Source of the DNA: Fagopyrum homotropicum
Taxonomy: Eukaryota > Streptophyta > Magnoliopsida > Caryophyllales > Polygonaceae
Direction: 5' to 3'
Assembly (NCBI GenBank): GCA_033239125.1
Contig: BSWB01000007.1
Location: 106,894,082 to 106,958,081, forward strand
DNA length: 64,000 bases
This document shows, piece by piece, positions 1 through 11,463 of this stretch. Every line of letters begins with the position of its first letter. The stretch's first letter is position 1. Both the position numbers and the translations under genes were made by a program. Under the pieces are notes generated by a model, which made no database searches, was not told where the DNA came from, and worked only from the letters and a program-made list of their open reading frames with translations.

Positions 1-1880
1 GTCTAGATGCGCTCTTGCTCTAGATTGTGGGAATGGTAGGGGAGGTTTGAAAGCTGGAGGAGGAATGTAGATGTCTTCCTTCTCCTTCCCCTTCTCGACG
101 GGAACTTCCACAAACTTAGGCTGCGGGTCGGTGGTTGTTGCTCCGCTCCTAGTTGTGATAGCCATCACCCTTCCTTTTGGGTTATCCTCCGTCTTTCCTG
201 GAAGTTTTCCTTGATTCCTAGGAACTTCCTCAGCATGGCTAAACATTTGGTTTTCTAAAACCTTTTGGGATTTATCAACCTTAGTAATGTGATCATCGAC
301 CTTAATGATGTGACTCTCCAATCCTTGAAGCTTTCCCAAAATTGTTTCCAACATGGGATCGGGCTTCTCTTTCCCCGAAGTGCTTCCACTATTAGATGCT
401 TGTTCCTGACTTTTCAAAGGAATGGAAGAAGAAGAAGGTGGAGTTAGTGAATTTCCTGAATTGGGATATGAATTACCGGAATTGTGTTGTTGGTTGGAAC
501 GCCAATTGTTATTATTTGAACCCCTATTGTTGTTCCAATTGTTATTCCGGTTGTTGTTGTTGTTCCAATTGTTCCGGTTGTTGTTCCGGTTGTTGTTCCG
601 GTTGTTGCGGTTTGTATTCTCATTCCCATTGTGGTTATTATTGTTTCCCAAATAACCCACATCTTGCCCCTTTTGCTTTGGAAAGTTGGTTTTAATGGCT
701 TCCTTCAATTCTTTAATCTCGGTATTGAGAGAAAAGATTTGAGTTTGAGCAGCTTGTGATAGCTTTGCTCCTTGCTCCACATGATTTGCTTCCACTTTCT
801 AGTGAGAATACTTCTCAATGACTCGGGCTTGTTTCTCAATGAAGTCCCAAGCGTCATCTTCCCTCATGTCCATGAATGTACCACATGAAAGGGATTGGAG
901 CTTGAATTGTGTTTCTATATCCAGCCCCTTATAGTATATCTCCAATAGCTCCAACTTGGAAATGTCATGGTGTGGGCAATCCAATAGTAAATCCTGAAAT
1001 CTTTCCCAAGATTGAAACAAACTTTCGTTAGATCTCATAGAAAATGCATTAATCTTACCTCTCAACTCCGCCGTTTTAGATGGCAGAAAGAATTTGGTGA
1101 GGAACTCCGAAGAAAGATCCTCCCATGTGTTGAGTCTTCCATTTGAAAGAGCTTGATACCAAGATAAAGTTTTCCCTTTCAAGGAGAAGAAGAATGGCTT
1201 GATCTTGTAGTTGTTGGTGGTTGCGTTCTTTGGCTTCATTGTCTCCATTAAGATCTCAAAATTCTATAACTGTTGATGTGGAGATTCGCTACTCGTTCCT
1301 CTAAACTGGCTTTGGCGAACGATGGTAATAGCTTGTGGGTTGAAGCTAAACCCTTGCATATCATCAGCATCAAAGTTCACACCTAGACGGCGTGGTTGCT
1401 GAATTGGATCCATCCTTTGGCCAAGAGTTCTTGGCTCTTCTTCCACATGAGCGGCTCGCGCGCCCCCAGCCAGGACACGATAGTTGGCAGCCGGTCTTTG
1501 TCTCGGATTAAATTGATTCATGTTGACCGTCGGATTAAGATCTTCAAGAGATGGCATGGAGGAGTCACTATCCTCATCGGATGAGTTGGCTCTAACCGAT
1601 CTTGTTAGTTTCCTCCTCTCCTTCTTCTTGAGGTCACTTAATTCCAGCCTCATTTGAAACATCATATCCGATAGCTCATCAATTTTCGATTGATGACGGT
1701 CCGATTCTTCCTTGTGAGTCTTCTCGCTCCATCTAAGTTGAGCTTCGGATTCCGCTAACTCTGTTTGATAATCCCGCTCTTTTTCTTCAGCCATCTTTCT
1801 TTCTTTGAGTTTCTTCCTCAAAGTCTTCTCAAGTTCTTGATCAAGAGGTAAGAGGTCCTTGTTGTTCCTAGACCTACGCA
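1..1880 (-). pseudogene. Athila gag-pol, 5' part (copy D), truncated by the window edge
   Basis: This is the Gag and start of the protease region of a Ty3/gypsy Athila polyprotein, which forms the retroelement particle. I place the start at the ATG at 1878-1880, because the next residues (RRSRNNKDLLPLDQELEKT) match the start region of copy A. An upstream in-frame ATG at 1906-1908 is possible. A charged coiled-coil N-terminus is followed by the Retrotrans_gag core (SFNPQAITIVRQSQF, FFFSLKGKTLSWYQAL, LLLDCPHHDISKLELLEIYYKGL). Next come an Asn/Arg-rich tail (about 480-655) and the ITTRSG motif that leads into protease. Two in-frame TAG codons (1264-1266 and 799-801) interrupt an otherwise shared frame, so it is a pseudogene. 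Protease, RT and integrase lie outside the window. Closest relative here is copy A. Confidence 0.85.
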
Positions 1881-1983
1881 TATACCTAAAGTAACCTGCA
1901 AATATCACTCAAGAGAGATATCAAATAACAAGAGCAAGCTCCCAAGCTTGATAACCGGTAACCGAATTCGGCCTAGACCAAAT

Positions 1984-2000
1984 CCCCGGCAACGGCGCCA
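1984..2000 (-). promoter_or_regulatory. Primer binding site for tRNA-Asp, copy D
   Basis: On the minus strand the 17 bases TGGCGCCGTTGCCGGGG are complementary to the 3' end of plant tRNA-Asp(GTC). They start six bases after the LTR end, as expected for minus-strand DNA priming. This is the diagnostic Athila primer site. Confidence 0.9.
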
Positions 2001-2006
2001 AAAACT

Positions 2007-3679
2007 TGTTCGCCACTTAGCGTGCGTGCAAATAAGCTTTAAATTTATAAAACTAGAATCAATCAATCAAACCCGCAGTGTACGGATCGACGTAGTTAAG
2101 CAAGAATTCCAGAGTATCGAACACGGGGATTTGGGGGGAACAAATTCAATTGTAAATTGTCAAGCAAGTAAATGTGATAAGCTTTGCAAATATATTGGGA
2201 AAACAGCAACCCTAAAGATCCAGGTATCTAATTGTGGCAATCGATTCAAGATATACTAAAGAACTAAGGACAGAGTTAAGAGTTGCAAAGGTATACTAAG
2301 GTAAAGCAATGTACGGTGAAGTTCCAAGGCTTTATATGACTTATCTAAAGACACTCTCTATAAAGGTTGTTGAGGCTTCAGTATAGAAAAGATCTAAAGA
2401 CAAGAATTAATCTCAAATACCCAAACTTGTAACCCAAAGATCAAGACTAACTAAACCGATTAAGGTTGTGACACTCGAAATCGAAGTAGAGGTTGTTGAG
2501 GCTTCACTACTACCTAGAAAAGACAAGTCAAGACTAGATTAAAGCAATCTTTAACCTTGGATCAAAGTAAAAGCAAGGTTCGTAAACTGGTACAAATTAC
2601 GGGCGGATCTTGAATTCCACGGCCGTGGAACCTCAAGAACAAACCGTGATTTTGGGCGTCGGCGAAATCTCTCTAACTCTCAGGGTCCAATCTGTTTACG
2701 ATCTATCATCATCTAAGCCACAACTATTAACCCTTCACTCTAGAATTGCTAAAGGGCTTTAGCCAATAACCATTGTCATGATATCAATATTCAAATCAAA
2801 GAGAATAAAAGATGAAAATCCTCGAAAACTCAAATATAACTCAAAGTCAATCTCAAATCCTAAACACAAATCGGAATATTCAATGAATTCGGAATAGAAT
2901 ACAAAACCTCACAATGATCCTAGGCAAGTATGAAGAACGGGATGTCCATCCGTCTTCAATATCAAAACCTAAGAAAGAGGCTAACCCTTCGGCGATCTTC
3001 AATCAACCCTAGGCGAAAATGCTCCAAGCAAGGTAAGCGGTCGTAAGCGAATGTCAAAGTACTGGGGCTGTCACCGTCCCTTGTGGAGAATTTGACTCTC
3101 CCTAAGCCTCCCCTTTTGGAGGTTTTGACTCCTTCTAGTCTCCCTTTGGAGAAATTGACTCCCTTCCAATGTTGAAGGCTCTCGAATATTTGTAGGGATC
3201 CAACTAGGGTTTAACGATGAAACCCTAAATATTTGGGCTGTAAAGAAGTCGAGCCGCTGATATCAGAAAATACTTTTGGCCGCGTCAGCAGGTATCAGAA
3301 GATACTTTGGCGTGTCAGACGGTATCAAAAGATACTTTTGCGCGTCTGACGGTATCAAAAGATATTTTGGGCCGTGTCAGACGGTATCATAAGATACTTT
3401 GGGCCGCGTCCGAAGGTATCAGAAAATACTTTGGCGCGTCCTAACTTCTTTTTATGCTTCTTTTTGTCCCGCTTCAAGGCTTAATCCTTAAATGTGTCAT
3501 TTTTGCTCCATAATTCGCCAAATTACCTACAAATGCAAAAAAAACTCTGTGTATACCTCTATTCTTGCAAAGTAGGTGAATATAACCATAAATGCCATGA
3601 ATGTATGTCTATGCATGCAAAATAAAGGGGAAATCTATATAAATACATGTCTAAAAATAGGTCATAATTCATGTCATCA
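2007..3679 (-). repeat. 5' LTR of copy D
   Basis: In element sense it runs from TGATGACATGAATTATGAC to GTGGCGAACA, with TG...CA ends, 1673 bp, ending next to the tRNA-Asp primer site. The R/U5-side half shares the family-A sequence, including the palindrome CCACGGCCGTGG near 2621. The U3-side half is different: it holds an array of short GTATC hairpins (3253-3440) instead of A's palindromes. It lies in a gag fragment of an older element (E). The five bases beyond the LTR are agtta; the partner end is outside the window, so the target duplication cannot be tested. Confidence 0.88.
3253..3440. repeat. Tandem GTATC-hairpin array in the U3 side of LTR D
   Basis: About six imperfect units of roughly 30 bp occur in a row. 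Each has the inverted repeat GTATC(A/G)RAAGATAC followed by a CG-rich piece such as TTTGGSCGYGTC and a linker CAGACG. Each unit could fold as a small hairpin, and the CG-rich part resembles the CG cores of the palindromes in other copies. The position matches the palindrome cluster in the LTRs of copy A. Confidence 0.75.
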
Positions 3680-4053
3680 AGTTACCCCTTCCCATGTAGT
3701 TAATGTCCTCGTCCTTGGAAGCCAAGTTGGTTTGCACTTGCACTTGAGGACTTGCTTGATTCTTCAAGGTTGTGGCACACAACTCCCTCAAAGACTTAAG
3801 CTCATTGTTGATTGCATCAAGTTTGTAGTTGCTCATGGTGACTTCACTTACTTCATATACTCCCGGTTTCCTCCCATCACTCTTCCTATGGGAGTACTTC
3901 TCTATCACCAAGGCTTGTTTCTCTACGAACTCCCAAGCCTCATCCACATTCTTCTCCATGAAGGTTCCTCCGGAAAGTGATTGGAGCTCGAATTGGCTAT
4001 CTTCATCAAGCCCCTTGAAATAAATCTCCAATAGCTCTATCTTTGGTATCCCA
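3680..4053 (-). pseudogene. Athila gag fragment (remnant element E)
   Basis: The minus strand encodes HGIPKIELLEIYFKGLDED, then FELQSLSGGTF, an EAWEFVEKQALVIEKYSH segment and a region ending MGRGN. These align with the C-terminal half of Gag in the other copies. Copy D begins directly after the GRGN position, so D inserted in this gag. The upstream half of gag is missing: at about 4053 the sequence switches to an LTR end, which implies an internal deletion. Not functional. Confidence 0.75.
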
Positions 4054-4222
4054 TGGTTCCCCAAAATATCTACAAAACCGACAATAGTTCGTGTAGACGT
4101 CTATCTCGACAATATGTATGAATTAAGTGTAAACGTCATGAACTAATGCCAAACCATGCATGAATAACGGGAAAAACTATCTAAATAAATGTATAAACTA
4201 AAGTCATAAATCTTGTTATCAG
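4054..4222 (-). repeat. LTR fragment (5' tip of the 5' LTR of remnant E)
   Basis: The sequence resembles the U3 tips of the other Athila LTRs: a GTGTAGACGTCTATCTCGAC-like stretch, then cgtc/aaac and a terminus reading, in element sense, TGATAACAAGATTTATGAC. Together with the gag fragment it marks an old element with the middle of its LTR and its 5' gag deleted. Family membership is by similarity of the conserved tip only. Confidence 0.55.
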
Positions 4223-6151
4223 TTCTAATCCAATTATGTCCATGAATGAAAGACTTTCCTCAAGAATGGGTGTTTATTTTGATTCAAGAAGTTCAGACAT
4301 TCATATAAATGTGAGTAATCTATTTTTGAATCCATTATCTACTAGCTCAAGATTTTTTCTTTTACTAAAGTTATTTAATTCTTATTGAAATTGAAATTGA
4401 AGCCTAAACATTGTGGGGCATGTGTTATCACAACTACTCAAGATGTACCATTTGTTTCGCCTTCTCAACCATGAAGTCCTCAAGCTTTGGAGTGGTCTTT
4501 TTTTGTTGCGTACATGATCTCATATTAGCAAACTTGATGTAATAAGTGGATTTAGTCATAAGTTTCATCTTATGAATATTTTGTCAATTACTAGTTTGTA
4601 AGCAAACTTGATGTCTAAGCTTTAGAGTAGTCCTTTCTGTACTTGCTGACATTTTTACATATTTTATCTATTTGTTGTACTTGTTGATATTTTCTGATGA
4701 AGAATGTCAAAGCATTTTTTGTAGGATTCTGCTGACATTTTTTGATGAAGAATGTCAAAGCATTTTCTGTAGGATTCTGCTGACATTTTCTGTAGGATTT
4801 TGCTGACATTTGGGAGACAGTTCATAGTTGATGTCAAAGCATTTCTGTAATATTTTGTTGTCATAGATTCTGTTGTCAAGCCTAAAATTCAATTTGGGAG
4901 ACAATTCATAGTTGTTGTCAAAGCATTTCTGTAATAGTTGCTGTCAAGCCTTAAATTCAATTTGGGAGACAATTCATAGTTGCTGTCAAGCCTAAAATTC
5001 ATTTGGGAGACAATTCATGTTTCAAGTGCTTTGAAGTTTCAGCTTGATAAAAGAACCAATCACACTTTCTGGCATGTGCTTTGAAGTTTTCTGTATTATT
5101 CTACTGTCAAGCCATGATTTTCTGTAATATTCTGTTGTCGTAGATTGATAAAAGAACAAGTCAAGCCTGTCATAAATTTGAAGTCTAGGATTCAACTTTG
5201 AAGTTTCAGCTGTCATATGCTTTGAAGTTTCACCACTTGCTGTCACACTTGCTATCACATTACTTAAAATTTCAGCTTGCTGTTACGTGCTTTGAATTTC
5301 AACTTTGAAAAAGTACCACTCTAGATCACGGCTCTTCAGCTTGGAAAGCCCTAAAAGAGTTAATAAATCTTCTTCTGCTTTGATAAATCAAAATGTCAAT
5401 TTCTCTTGAATGTAAGCATCTTGCTGGTTAGTTTCAGCTGACTATTTTATAAATCTTGCTGGTTAGTTTATTCGCTTAATTTGGATATTTAGGGCTTCAA
5501 CTTGTTGGTTAGTTTCAGCTGTCATGTGCTTTGATCAATCAAAACCTCAATTTCTCTTGAATGTAAGCATCGTGCTGGTTAGTTTAAGCTGACTATTTTA
5601 TAAATCTTGCTGGTTAGTTTATTCGCTTAATTTGGTTAGATAAAATAGTCAGGCTGTCATCTTGCTGGTTAGTTTCAACTATCATGTGCTTTGAGGCCCT
5701 AAATATCCAAATTAAGCGAATAAACTAAACCTCAATTTCAGCTTGCTGGTTAGTTTCAGCTGTCATGTGCTTTGATCAATCAAAGGCGCACACCCAATAG
5801 AAATCAGTAACACGAATCAGATAATAAAACTAACCAGATCATGTGAATAAACTAAACCTCAATTTAAAAATAGTCAGGCCCATCCTGAATTCATATACAC
5901 GGTGAATGAACTATGAAGCAAATAAAAAGAGTTAACAAATCTTCTTCTTAATTTGATCTAGAAAGGCTTACCAATCTTCTTCTGAATCAGACCAAGAAGA
6001 TCCCAAGGTTCGCATTTGTAGACAGCAAATCACTATCCAGCAAAACTTAACAATTTTCTCTTGAATGTAAGCATCTTTCTTCTTATTTTCGTTAATCTTC
6101 TTCTTAATATGATCAAGAAATGCTTTTCTTGAATACATTTCTTTTCAAGGA
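4223..6151. other. Gene-free AT-rich spacer with local repeats
   Basis: I see no plausible coding exon here. The sequence is made of diverged short repeats. A phrase TTTGGGAGACAATTCATAG recurs at about 4890-5010. TGACATTTTCTGTAGGATT variants recur at 4725-4805. A GCTGGTTAGTTTCAGCTG phrase recurs between 5420 and 5770. The same CACTTGCTGTCA-type wording reappears on the far side of copy C (18990-19240), so C probably split one repetitive spacer. Confidence 0.6.
5393..5775. repeat. Local direct repeats of about 90 bp
   Basis: The block beginning TCAATTTCTCTTGAATGTAA and ending near TTTATTCGCTTAATTTGG occurs at 5393-5482 and again at about 5550-5635 with few changes. Shorter GCTGGTTAGTTT copies follow up to 5775. 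No ORF is associated. It looks like decayed tandem duplication. Confidence 0.6.
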
Positions 6152-6156
6152 ATGAT
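6152..6156. repeat. Target-site duplication of copy C, left (ATGAT)
   Basis: ATGAT precedes the low-coordinate LTR (6157) and is repeated at 18949-18953 directly after the other LTR. This is the 5-bp duplication expected for integrase-mediated insertion. Confidence 0.9.
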
Positions 6157-7783
6157 TGTTCGCTCCGAAAGGTGTGTGCAAGCTTTAATATTTATCCAAG
6201 AATAATTGCAATAAAGCGAACCCAAAGTGTACGGATCGATTGTAATAAAAGAAAGAATTATAGGGTCGAACACAAGGATTTGGTGAAATCAAAATCAGAA
6301 TAAGAAGTCTAACAAGGAAAGATGCAACTTTTGACAAATTGAAAAGATAAAGACTTGATTTTTGTGTAAAGATTTGGGAAAACGGATTCTAAGGATCAAG
6401 GAATTCGATTGTGGTTTTCGATTCAAGACTTCTAAAGATTATATGGACAGAGCTGGGGTTACTAAGGTATGTGTTCTAAAGCTGTATGATATACGGTGAA
6501 GGCTCCACCACCCATGTCCAAACCCAAAGGCTCTAAATAAAGGATGTTGAGTCTCGATAAGATAGAGGATCTAAGGGAAGGATAATATTCTCAAAACCAA
6601 ACACAAACCCAAGGAAATCAGATCTAACTCTCAAAGGTAAGGGTTATGGAACACTCAACCTTAATAGAGGGGTTTGAATCCTCTATTACCTAGAACTTGT
6701 AATCGTTGGCAACCAAGGGCAGGAATCACCGGTTAAGTCTCTTCCACACTCGGATATAGGTTAGAAAGGTTCAGCAAGGCTAGGGTTTAAGCAATCTTTA
6801 ACCAAGGATAAAAGATAAGGCAAGATAGGTACGACAGAAGGAAAATCGGGTTGCTCATCAAAGGAGATCGTCCAATCTTAGCCAAGAACAGTTCGATTTT
6901 TGCCTTTTGCGATGGTTAAACTCAACTCTCAGGATCCAATCTGTTTATGAAGATCATCCTATCATCATCTCAACCACAATTTTCAACCAATCACCCCAGA
7001 ATCACAAGGGTTTTAGCCAAGAAAACACATTATCAAAATCAAAAGAGATTTTAAATCAAGGAACCGAAGAATGATGAGAAAACTTGAATCTTTAAATTAA
7101 AACCAAACCAAAAGCGTAAGAACAACGTTTCAATCGTTTAAAACTCAAATAAAACTCAATAACAAACTCCAATTCTCAAGCACAAGGGAAGAAATAGAAT
7201 CAAACTCACAAAACCTTCAAGAACTATATTCTTGAACTAGAACTCCCGAACATCCTTCGATCTTCCTCCTTGAATGCTTCCTTCGCTGCTCTCGATCCTA
7301 TGACTCAATAGTCTTGGATGGAATTGGATGATTCTGAAGGTATGGGATGTCCTGCTTTTATAGGGTATGAGGAGTAATCTTTCAGTTACAATCCTACAAC
7401 TAATCGGATTTCATAAGATAAAAATCGACTCATCTACAAAAGAAATCGACCGATTTTTATATATAATCATCCGATTTTTCTCCCAGATCGTGTGATATCT
7501 TTTAGTTGAAACTTCTATCTTCTCATATGATTTTTTCCATATCTTTTTGCTTCCCTTCAGATCTTCTATGATATTTTGCTCATATCTTCGCGTCACCTCG
7601 CCACTTTTTGTGCCACCTTGCCACTTTTCCTATATTTTCACAAATAAAATAGTGTAGACTTCTATTCTCGATAATTAAATGAAAATGAACTAAAAGTCAT
7701 ATAATTTCCATTAATTAAATGTGAAACTGAGGCGATAAACTCATAATATGCATGAATATGATGGTATATAATTCATGTCATCA
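6157..7783 (-). repeat. 3' LTR of copy C
   Basis: 1627 bp with TG...CA ends (sense TGATGACATGAATTATATAC to GGAGCGAACA). It is nearly identical in layout to the 5' LTR at 17323-18948, with scattered substitutions. It carries C-type words (ATCGACCGATTTT near 7449) in the U3-side half, and the block beginning CTCTCAGGATCCAATCTG (about 6930) that is conserved in all Athila LTRs here. Confidence 0.92.
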
Positions 7784-7822
7784 AAATACCCCATACTTGC
7801 CTCTTGCTTGTCCCCAAGCAAG
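7784..7822 (-). promoter_or_regulatory. Polypurine tract and hairpin next to the 3' LTR (copy C)
   Basis: In element sense AAGTATGGGGTATTT directly precedes the LTR terminus TGATGAC, the expected place for the plus-strand primer (PPT). Just inside is an inverted repeat CTTGCTT / AAGCAAG (7803-7809 and 7816-7822, plus strand) with loop GTCCCC. The same module occurs at this place in copies A and B. Confidence 0.7.
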
Positions 7823-8280
7823 GTTCAGTCTAGAATATAAGATGATATGGATTATATAATGCTAAGGATGAAAACAACATGAAATTATTTTTGGGGTGTG
7901 CTTCTTTATGGCGGATCACTCTCATTATGATGTAATAAAGCATTGAAAGACAATGTCTGAAGAGAAATAGTTTATGACATGAAAGGGCATTTTACTTTAT
8001 CCAAACACTATATATGAAATGCATGGTAAAGAATGTAGGGATAATCATAAAGAAACAAATCTATGCCATATAAGTCTTAAACACGTGCATAAAGGTCTTA
8101 AGGACTTTCAAACGATAAAGGCCCAAGAAACGTGTTAAAGGTGTGGAAGATATAAAGGATATGTGGAGATAGATTCCGGGAATAAGGAATAAAACTTCAC
8201 CATTTTCGAACTCTTTTGCAACCACCGAACATAGAACTTTACTTTGCATTTTGCAACATTTACTTTTTCACTTTTAGAGA

Positions 8281-8465
8281 AATGGACAGAGGTGCACAAT
8301 AACCGAAGCCTAGGAAATTAGTGATTCTCAATTTCTCGAGATGCCTCAGACCGTGATGCTACCATGACTCGTTAGGACTATTGCTCAATCCGACTTTGGC
8401 AAGACACAAACACCCGGCTATGTGAATGGTGTCGAGTTACTCATCATCATGATTGACGTCCCCAA
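8281..8465 (-). other. Conserved noncoding block (copy C)
   Basis: About 185 bp near-identical in three otherwise diverged families (also 24466-24655 in B and 28265-28455 in A). The best core, on the plus strand, starts CAATCCGACTTTGGCAAGAC and continues through a CCCGGCTATGTGAATGGTG segment to ATGATTGAC. Stops fall in the frames I checked, so conservation is probably at the DNA or RNA level. The remaining 7823-8994 is AT-rich with no gene seen. Confidence 0.7.
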
Positions 8466-8994
8466 CCCTATTTTCTATACTTTAACACATTTCACTTTTT
8501 GCAACAACTTCACAATGCATCACACTTCACACTAGCATGCTTCCTAATTCCCGGAAAAGGTAAAGGGAGGCAATAATACATATGAGGTGATAAATGTGGA
8601 TAGGAAGAAGAAGAAGAAATAATGAATTGCCTTAGTCATTCCGTCATGATGTATAAGAACTTATTTGTTGGTTTCGATTATTATTCCTTAATCCTATCAA
8701 AAAATCAATTAACATACAAATCAAACATATTGTTCAAGTAAAGGATGAATGTCCATAAATGTCATAGCTAAACCTCAACATACAAGACTTTCTTTGCCAT
8801 ATTTACAACATATAAGTCATCATTGAGGTCATATCCGTTTTTAGAAGCACAAAATTTTTGAAATTTTTTTTTATGGATGAAAATGTAATGCAAAGTCCGA
8901 AAATGAAACGTGTGACTAGAGTTATTACAAACCCAAAATCTGAAAGTGCAAATGCAATGAAAGTAGACGTGTGACAAGATGATAAAGGATTGTA

Positions 8995-9039
8995 AGTACC
9001 CCCACCCCATACTTAAATCTCACATTGTCCCCAATGTGA
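8995..9039 (-). promoter_or_regulatory. Second hairpin plus purine-tract module, internal (copy C)
   Basis: In element sense a TCACATT / AATGTGA stem (9020-9026 and 9033-9039) with loop GGGGAC is followed by AAGTATGGGGTGGGGGTAC. This repeats the layout of the PPT-hairpin at the LTR border: same loop, same AAGTATGGGGT, different stem. It sits just after the ORF-1 stop. A secondary plus-strand priming site is a possible role (inference). Confidence 0.6.
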
Positions 9040-9091
9040 AAACTCAAGTATATAAATGGAGAAAAATACTTACAGTGTAAAAATGAGTCTC

Positions 9092-10544
9092 TCAATCCTG
9101 CTGTGGTGGTGGATGTGATGGATATACTGGAGCGGATGGATCATAGAAATGGCCGAAAGTGTGATAGTAGAGGTCACTCCACTGGCCTTCATAGGATGAG
9201 TGGCGGCCTCGTACCTCAGTCCGGAACTCCTGGAACTCTCTAGTCAGTGTGTCCATCCGGGTACCGAAACTGGAGTCATCGGTCTGTGGCTGGGCTCGAC
9301 GTCGACGTGAGAATGACCGGTGAGGTGGTCTAGGTGGTATCTCCTATGGAGGCTGGAAGAATGGATCAGCCTCTTCCATGCGCTCGTCCTCCGTAGCCTT
9401 ATCATCTACTGCCCTAGTCGGTCCTCCCTCCTTGTCAGTGTCTAGAACCTCGGTGTTCCCTCCATCTCCTCCTAAGTCGAGCATGCCTCCATCTGGGGCC
9501 TGTGTATCGGTTGGATACTCCTCAGTGTCTCCTCCTATATCCTCATCCTCTCCGGCCTCTTCCTCAGTAAACTCCTCATCACTGAAATGCTCGAATCCTT
9601 CTTTCTAGTAGTAGACACTCTTGAATGTGTAGCGTGACTTCCAAAGGATCTCCTTGGGCTGTCTATCCCAAGGCATGGCTACATGCGGCTCTCCTCGTCC
9701 TCTCGGAACAATGAATCCTCTGGACACTAACCTCTGAATCCCTAAGGGTTTTGCCTCTGCAGCAAGAGTACACGCCGAAATGTCCACCCCTAATGCCTTT
9801 GCCACGTAAGTGACAAGTCCTCCAACACAAATGTGTCCGCCGGATTTGTTGGCAATCTTTGCCAAGTAGTCCGACAATATAGTAGCATAGTCCGGGATCG
9901 TCCCTTCAGTCATACAATAAAGGATGAAGAGCTCATTAGCTTATACCTTATGTGGAGTCTTTGTCCTTGCAAACATAGATCGCTCAAAATTCGGTGCGCA
10001 ATCTTGAAGGTAAGATTGTACATGCTCTTCTCCTTTGAATTACCGGGCCTCCATTTGTCTCTTCATATTGCCCAATGGAGATAGTCTCCCAAAATTTAGC
10101 GGTCTTGACTCCAGGGGGAAATGTGCCTGCATGAGAGACCGGGAAGCCAAAGAAATTTCTGAACACTCCAACATCAAAGTTATAATTCCTGTTCATCAAT
10201 CTAAAGGTCACCTTCCTAATATTCGGGGCATGAGTGAAGGAGCTAAGGAATTCATGGGTTATCTCTACATAAGCATTCTCTCTTATTCGCACAAATTCAC
10301 TCAACCCGGTCTTCTCTATAATCCGGTCTAGATCCTCCCTAATATGCAGAACATTAAGCTCATCCAACTCTAAGTAGTGAGGTGCTATGATGGAGCGAGC
10401 TAAGAGACTCTCGTAACGGCGTTTAAACTTTTCTTGGATGGTAGGGAGTCTAGGAGGGGGTTGTTGAGGTGCTGGGGGAGGTTGGGATGAGGATCCTCCA
10501 CGAGAAAACAAGTTTCTCGCTGATCTACGAACCCTATCCATCAA
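9092..10544 (-). pseudogene. ATHILA ORF-1-type protein, frameshifted (copy C)
   Basis: This ORF lies downstream of pol, in the env-like position. The product resembles the ATHILA ORF-1 / putative plant transposon protein family of unknown function. The start at 10544 is followed by a basic, Pro-rich head and the conserved region (IIAPHYLELDELNVL, then HEFLSSFTHAPNIRKVTFRL, FFGFPVSHAGTF). A frameshift near 9985 moves the frame to the second half (ICVGGLVTYVAKALGVDIS, PHVAMPWDRQP). Later in-frame stops occur at 9605 and near 9350. The acidic and Pro-rich tail ends HPPPQQD at the TGA at 9092-9094, aligning with the end of the intact copy at 29131. Not functional as it stands. Confidence 0.8.
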
Positions 10545-11463
10545 AACAGAGCAAAGATCGGGCTGTTCTTAAGATAGATCGACCGATTTTCCTGGGAATT
10601 GAATCAATTTTATTCTGTTTCGATCAATCGTTCGATTCCGTAACAGTTTGTTCAAACAAGCAACACCAAAACACTCCAACAACAGTTTCTAAGCTTTCTA
10701 ACTCAACAAATTCAACAGACAAACTCTTCAAAAGACCGGATCTAAGAAATTGAAAACTTAGGGTTTGTGAAACTTAAAACCTGAAATCCGAGAGATTCGT
10801 TGCTTTGCCAAGCAGAGAATTGTTCCATCCTTCTTTTTCTTGTCGAGGGCTGTAGTTTTGGCTTAAGAATGAGCGAAAACGCTTAAGGAATGAAGATTTG
10901 AGGAAAATGGGTTCTTGATGGCCGTTTTTCGAAGTGGTGAAGTGAGAGAGAGATGAGGGATTGTGAGGAAGAATAAAGAAAGGAAGGCTTTTATATTTCT
11001 GACTTTTCTGAAGAAAATCGGATGATTTTCTGGGGGTCGATTTTTTTATCGGGTCGATCTTTGTGCAATCCGTCATGAATGGAGCAAAATTCGGTCGATT
11101 TTCCTGGTGAAACGATTTTTCATCCGATTCAAGCTATGACATTTGGCAGATCGACTCAATTTAATTCTTTTAATACCTCCAGATCGAGCGATCTCTGTAC
11201 GGAAGCATCCGATTTTTCTGTTTTTGTCCTTTTTGATGAACTTTTGTTGATTCCTTCCTTCAAAACTTCGATCATAGGTTCCTTCTTTGTGGTTTGTGCC
11301 TATTTTTTGTCATCACAACACGAGAAAAACCCGGAGCATACCAACAAAAAGCAAACAAAACTAATCTAAAAGAAAAAGAAAAAGGGACATAAAATTACCT
11401 TGGGTTGCCTCCCAAGAAGCGCTTGATTTAAGGTCGCTAGCTGGACCTATCTCCTTCCAATGA
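10545..11463 (-). other. Spacer between pol and ORF-1 with C-type words and a hairpin (copy C)
   Basis: No credible ORF. Two clusters of the C-family word (GATCGACCGATTTT, ATTCGGTCGATTTTCC) lie at 10553-10640 and 11005-11275. At 11399-11416 the plus strand has CTTGGGTTGCCTCCCAAG, a perfect six-base-pair stem. In element sense its end reads CCAAG|GTAATTTT, which resembles a plant 5' splice site. The same stem recurs at the pol end in A and, weaker, in B and B'. Confidence 0.6.

Noticed and set aside
2110..2130. RNA polymerase III B-box in the LTR (GGTCGAACACAGGG-like, seen in the other LTR copies)
   Set aside because: Resembles the B-box GGTTCGANNCC only partly, and no A-box or tRNA fold accompanies it.
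3253..3440. CRISPR-like spaced repeats
   Set aside because: Units are imperfect, spacers are not unique, and the array lies inside a plant LTR.
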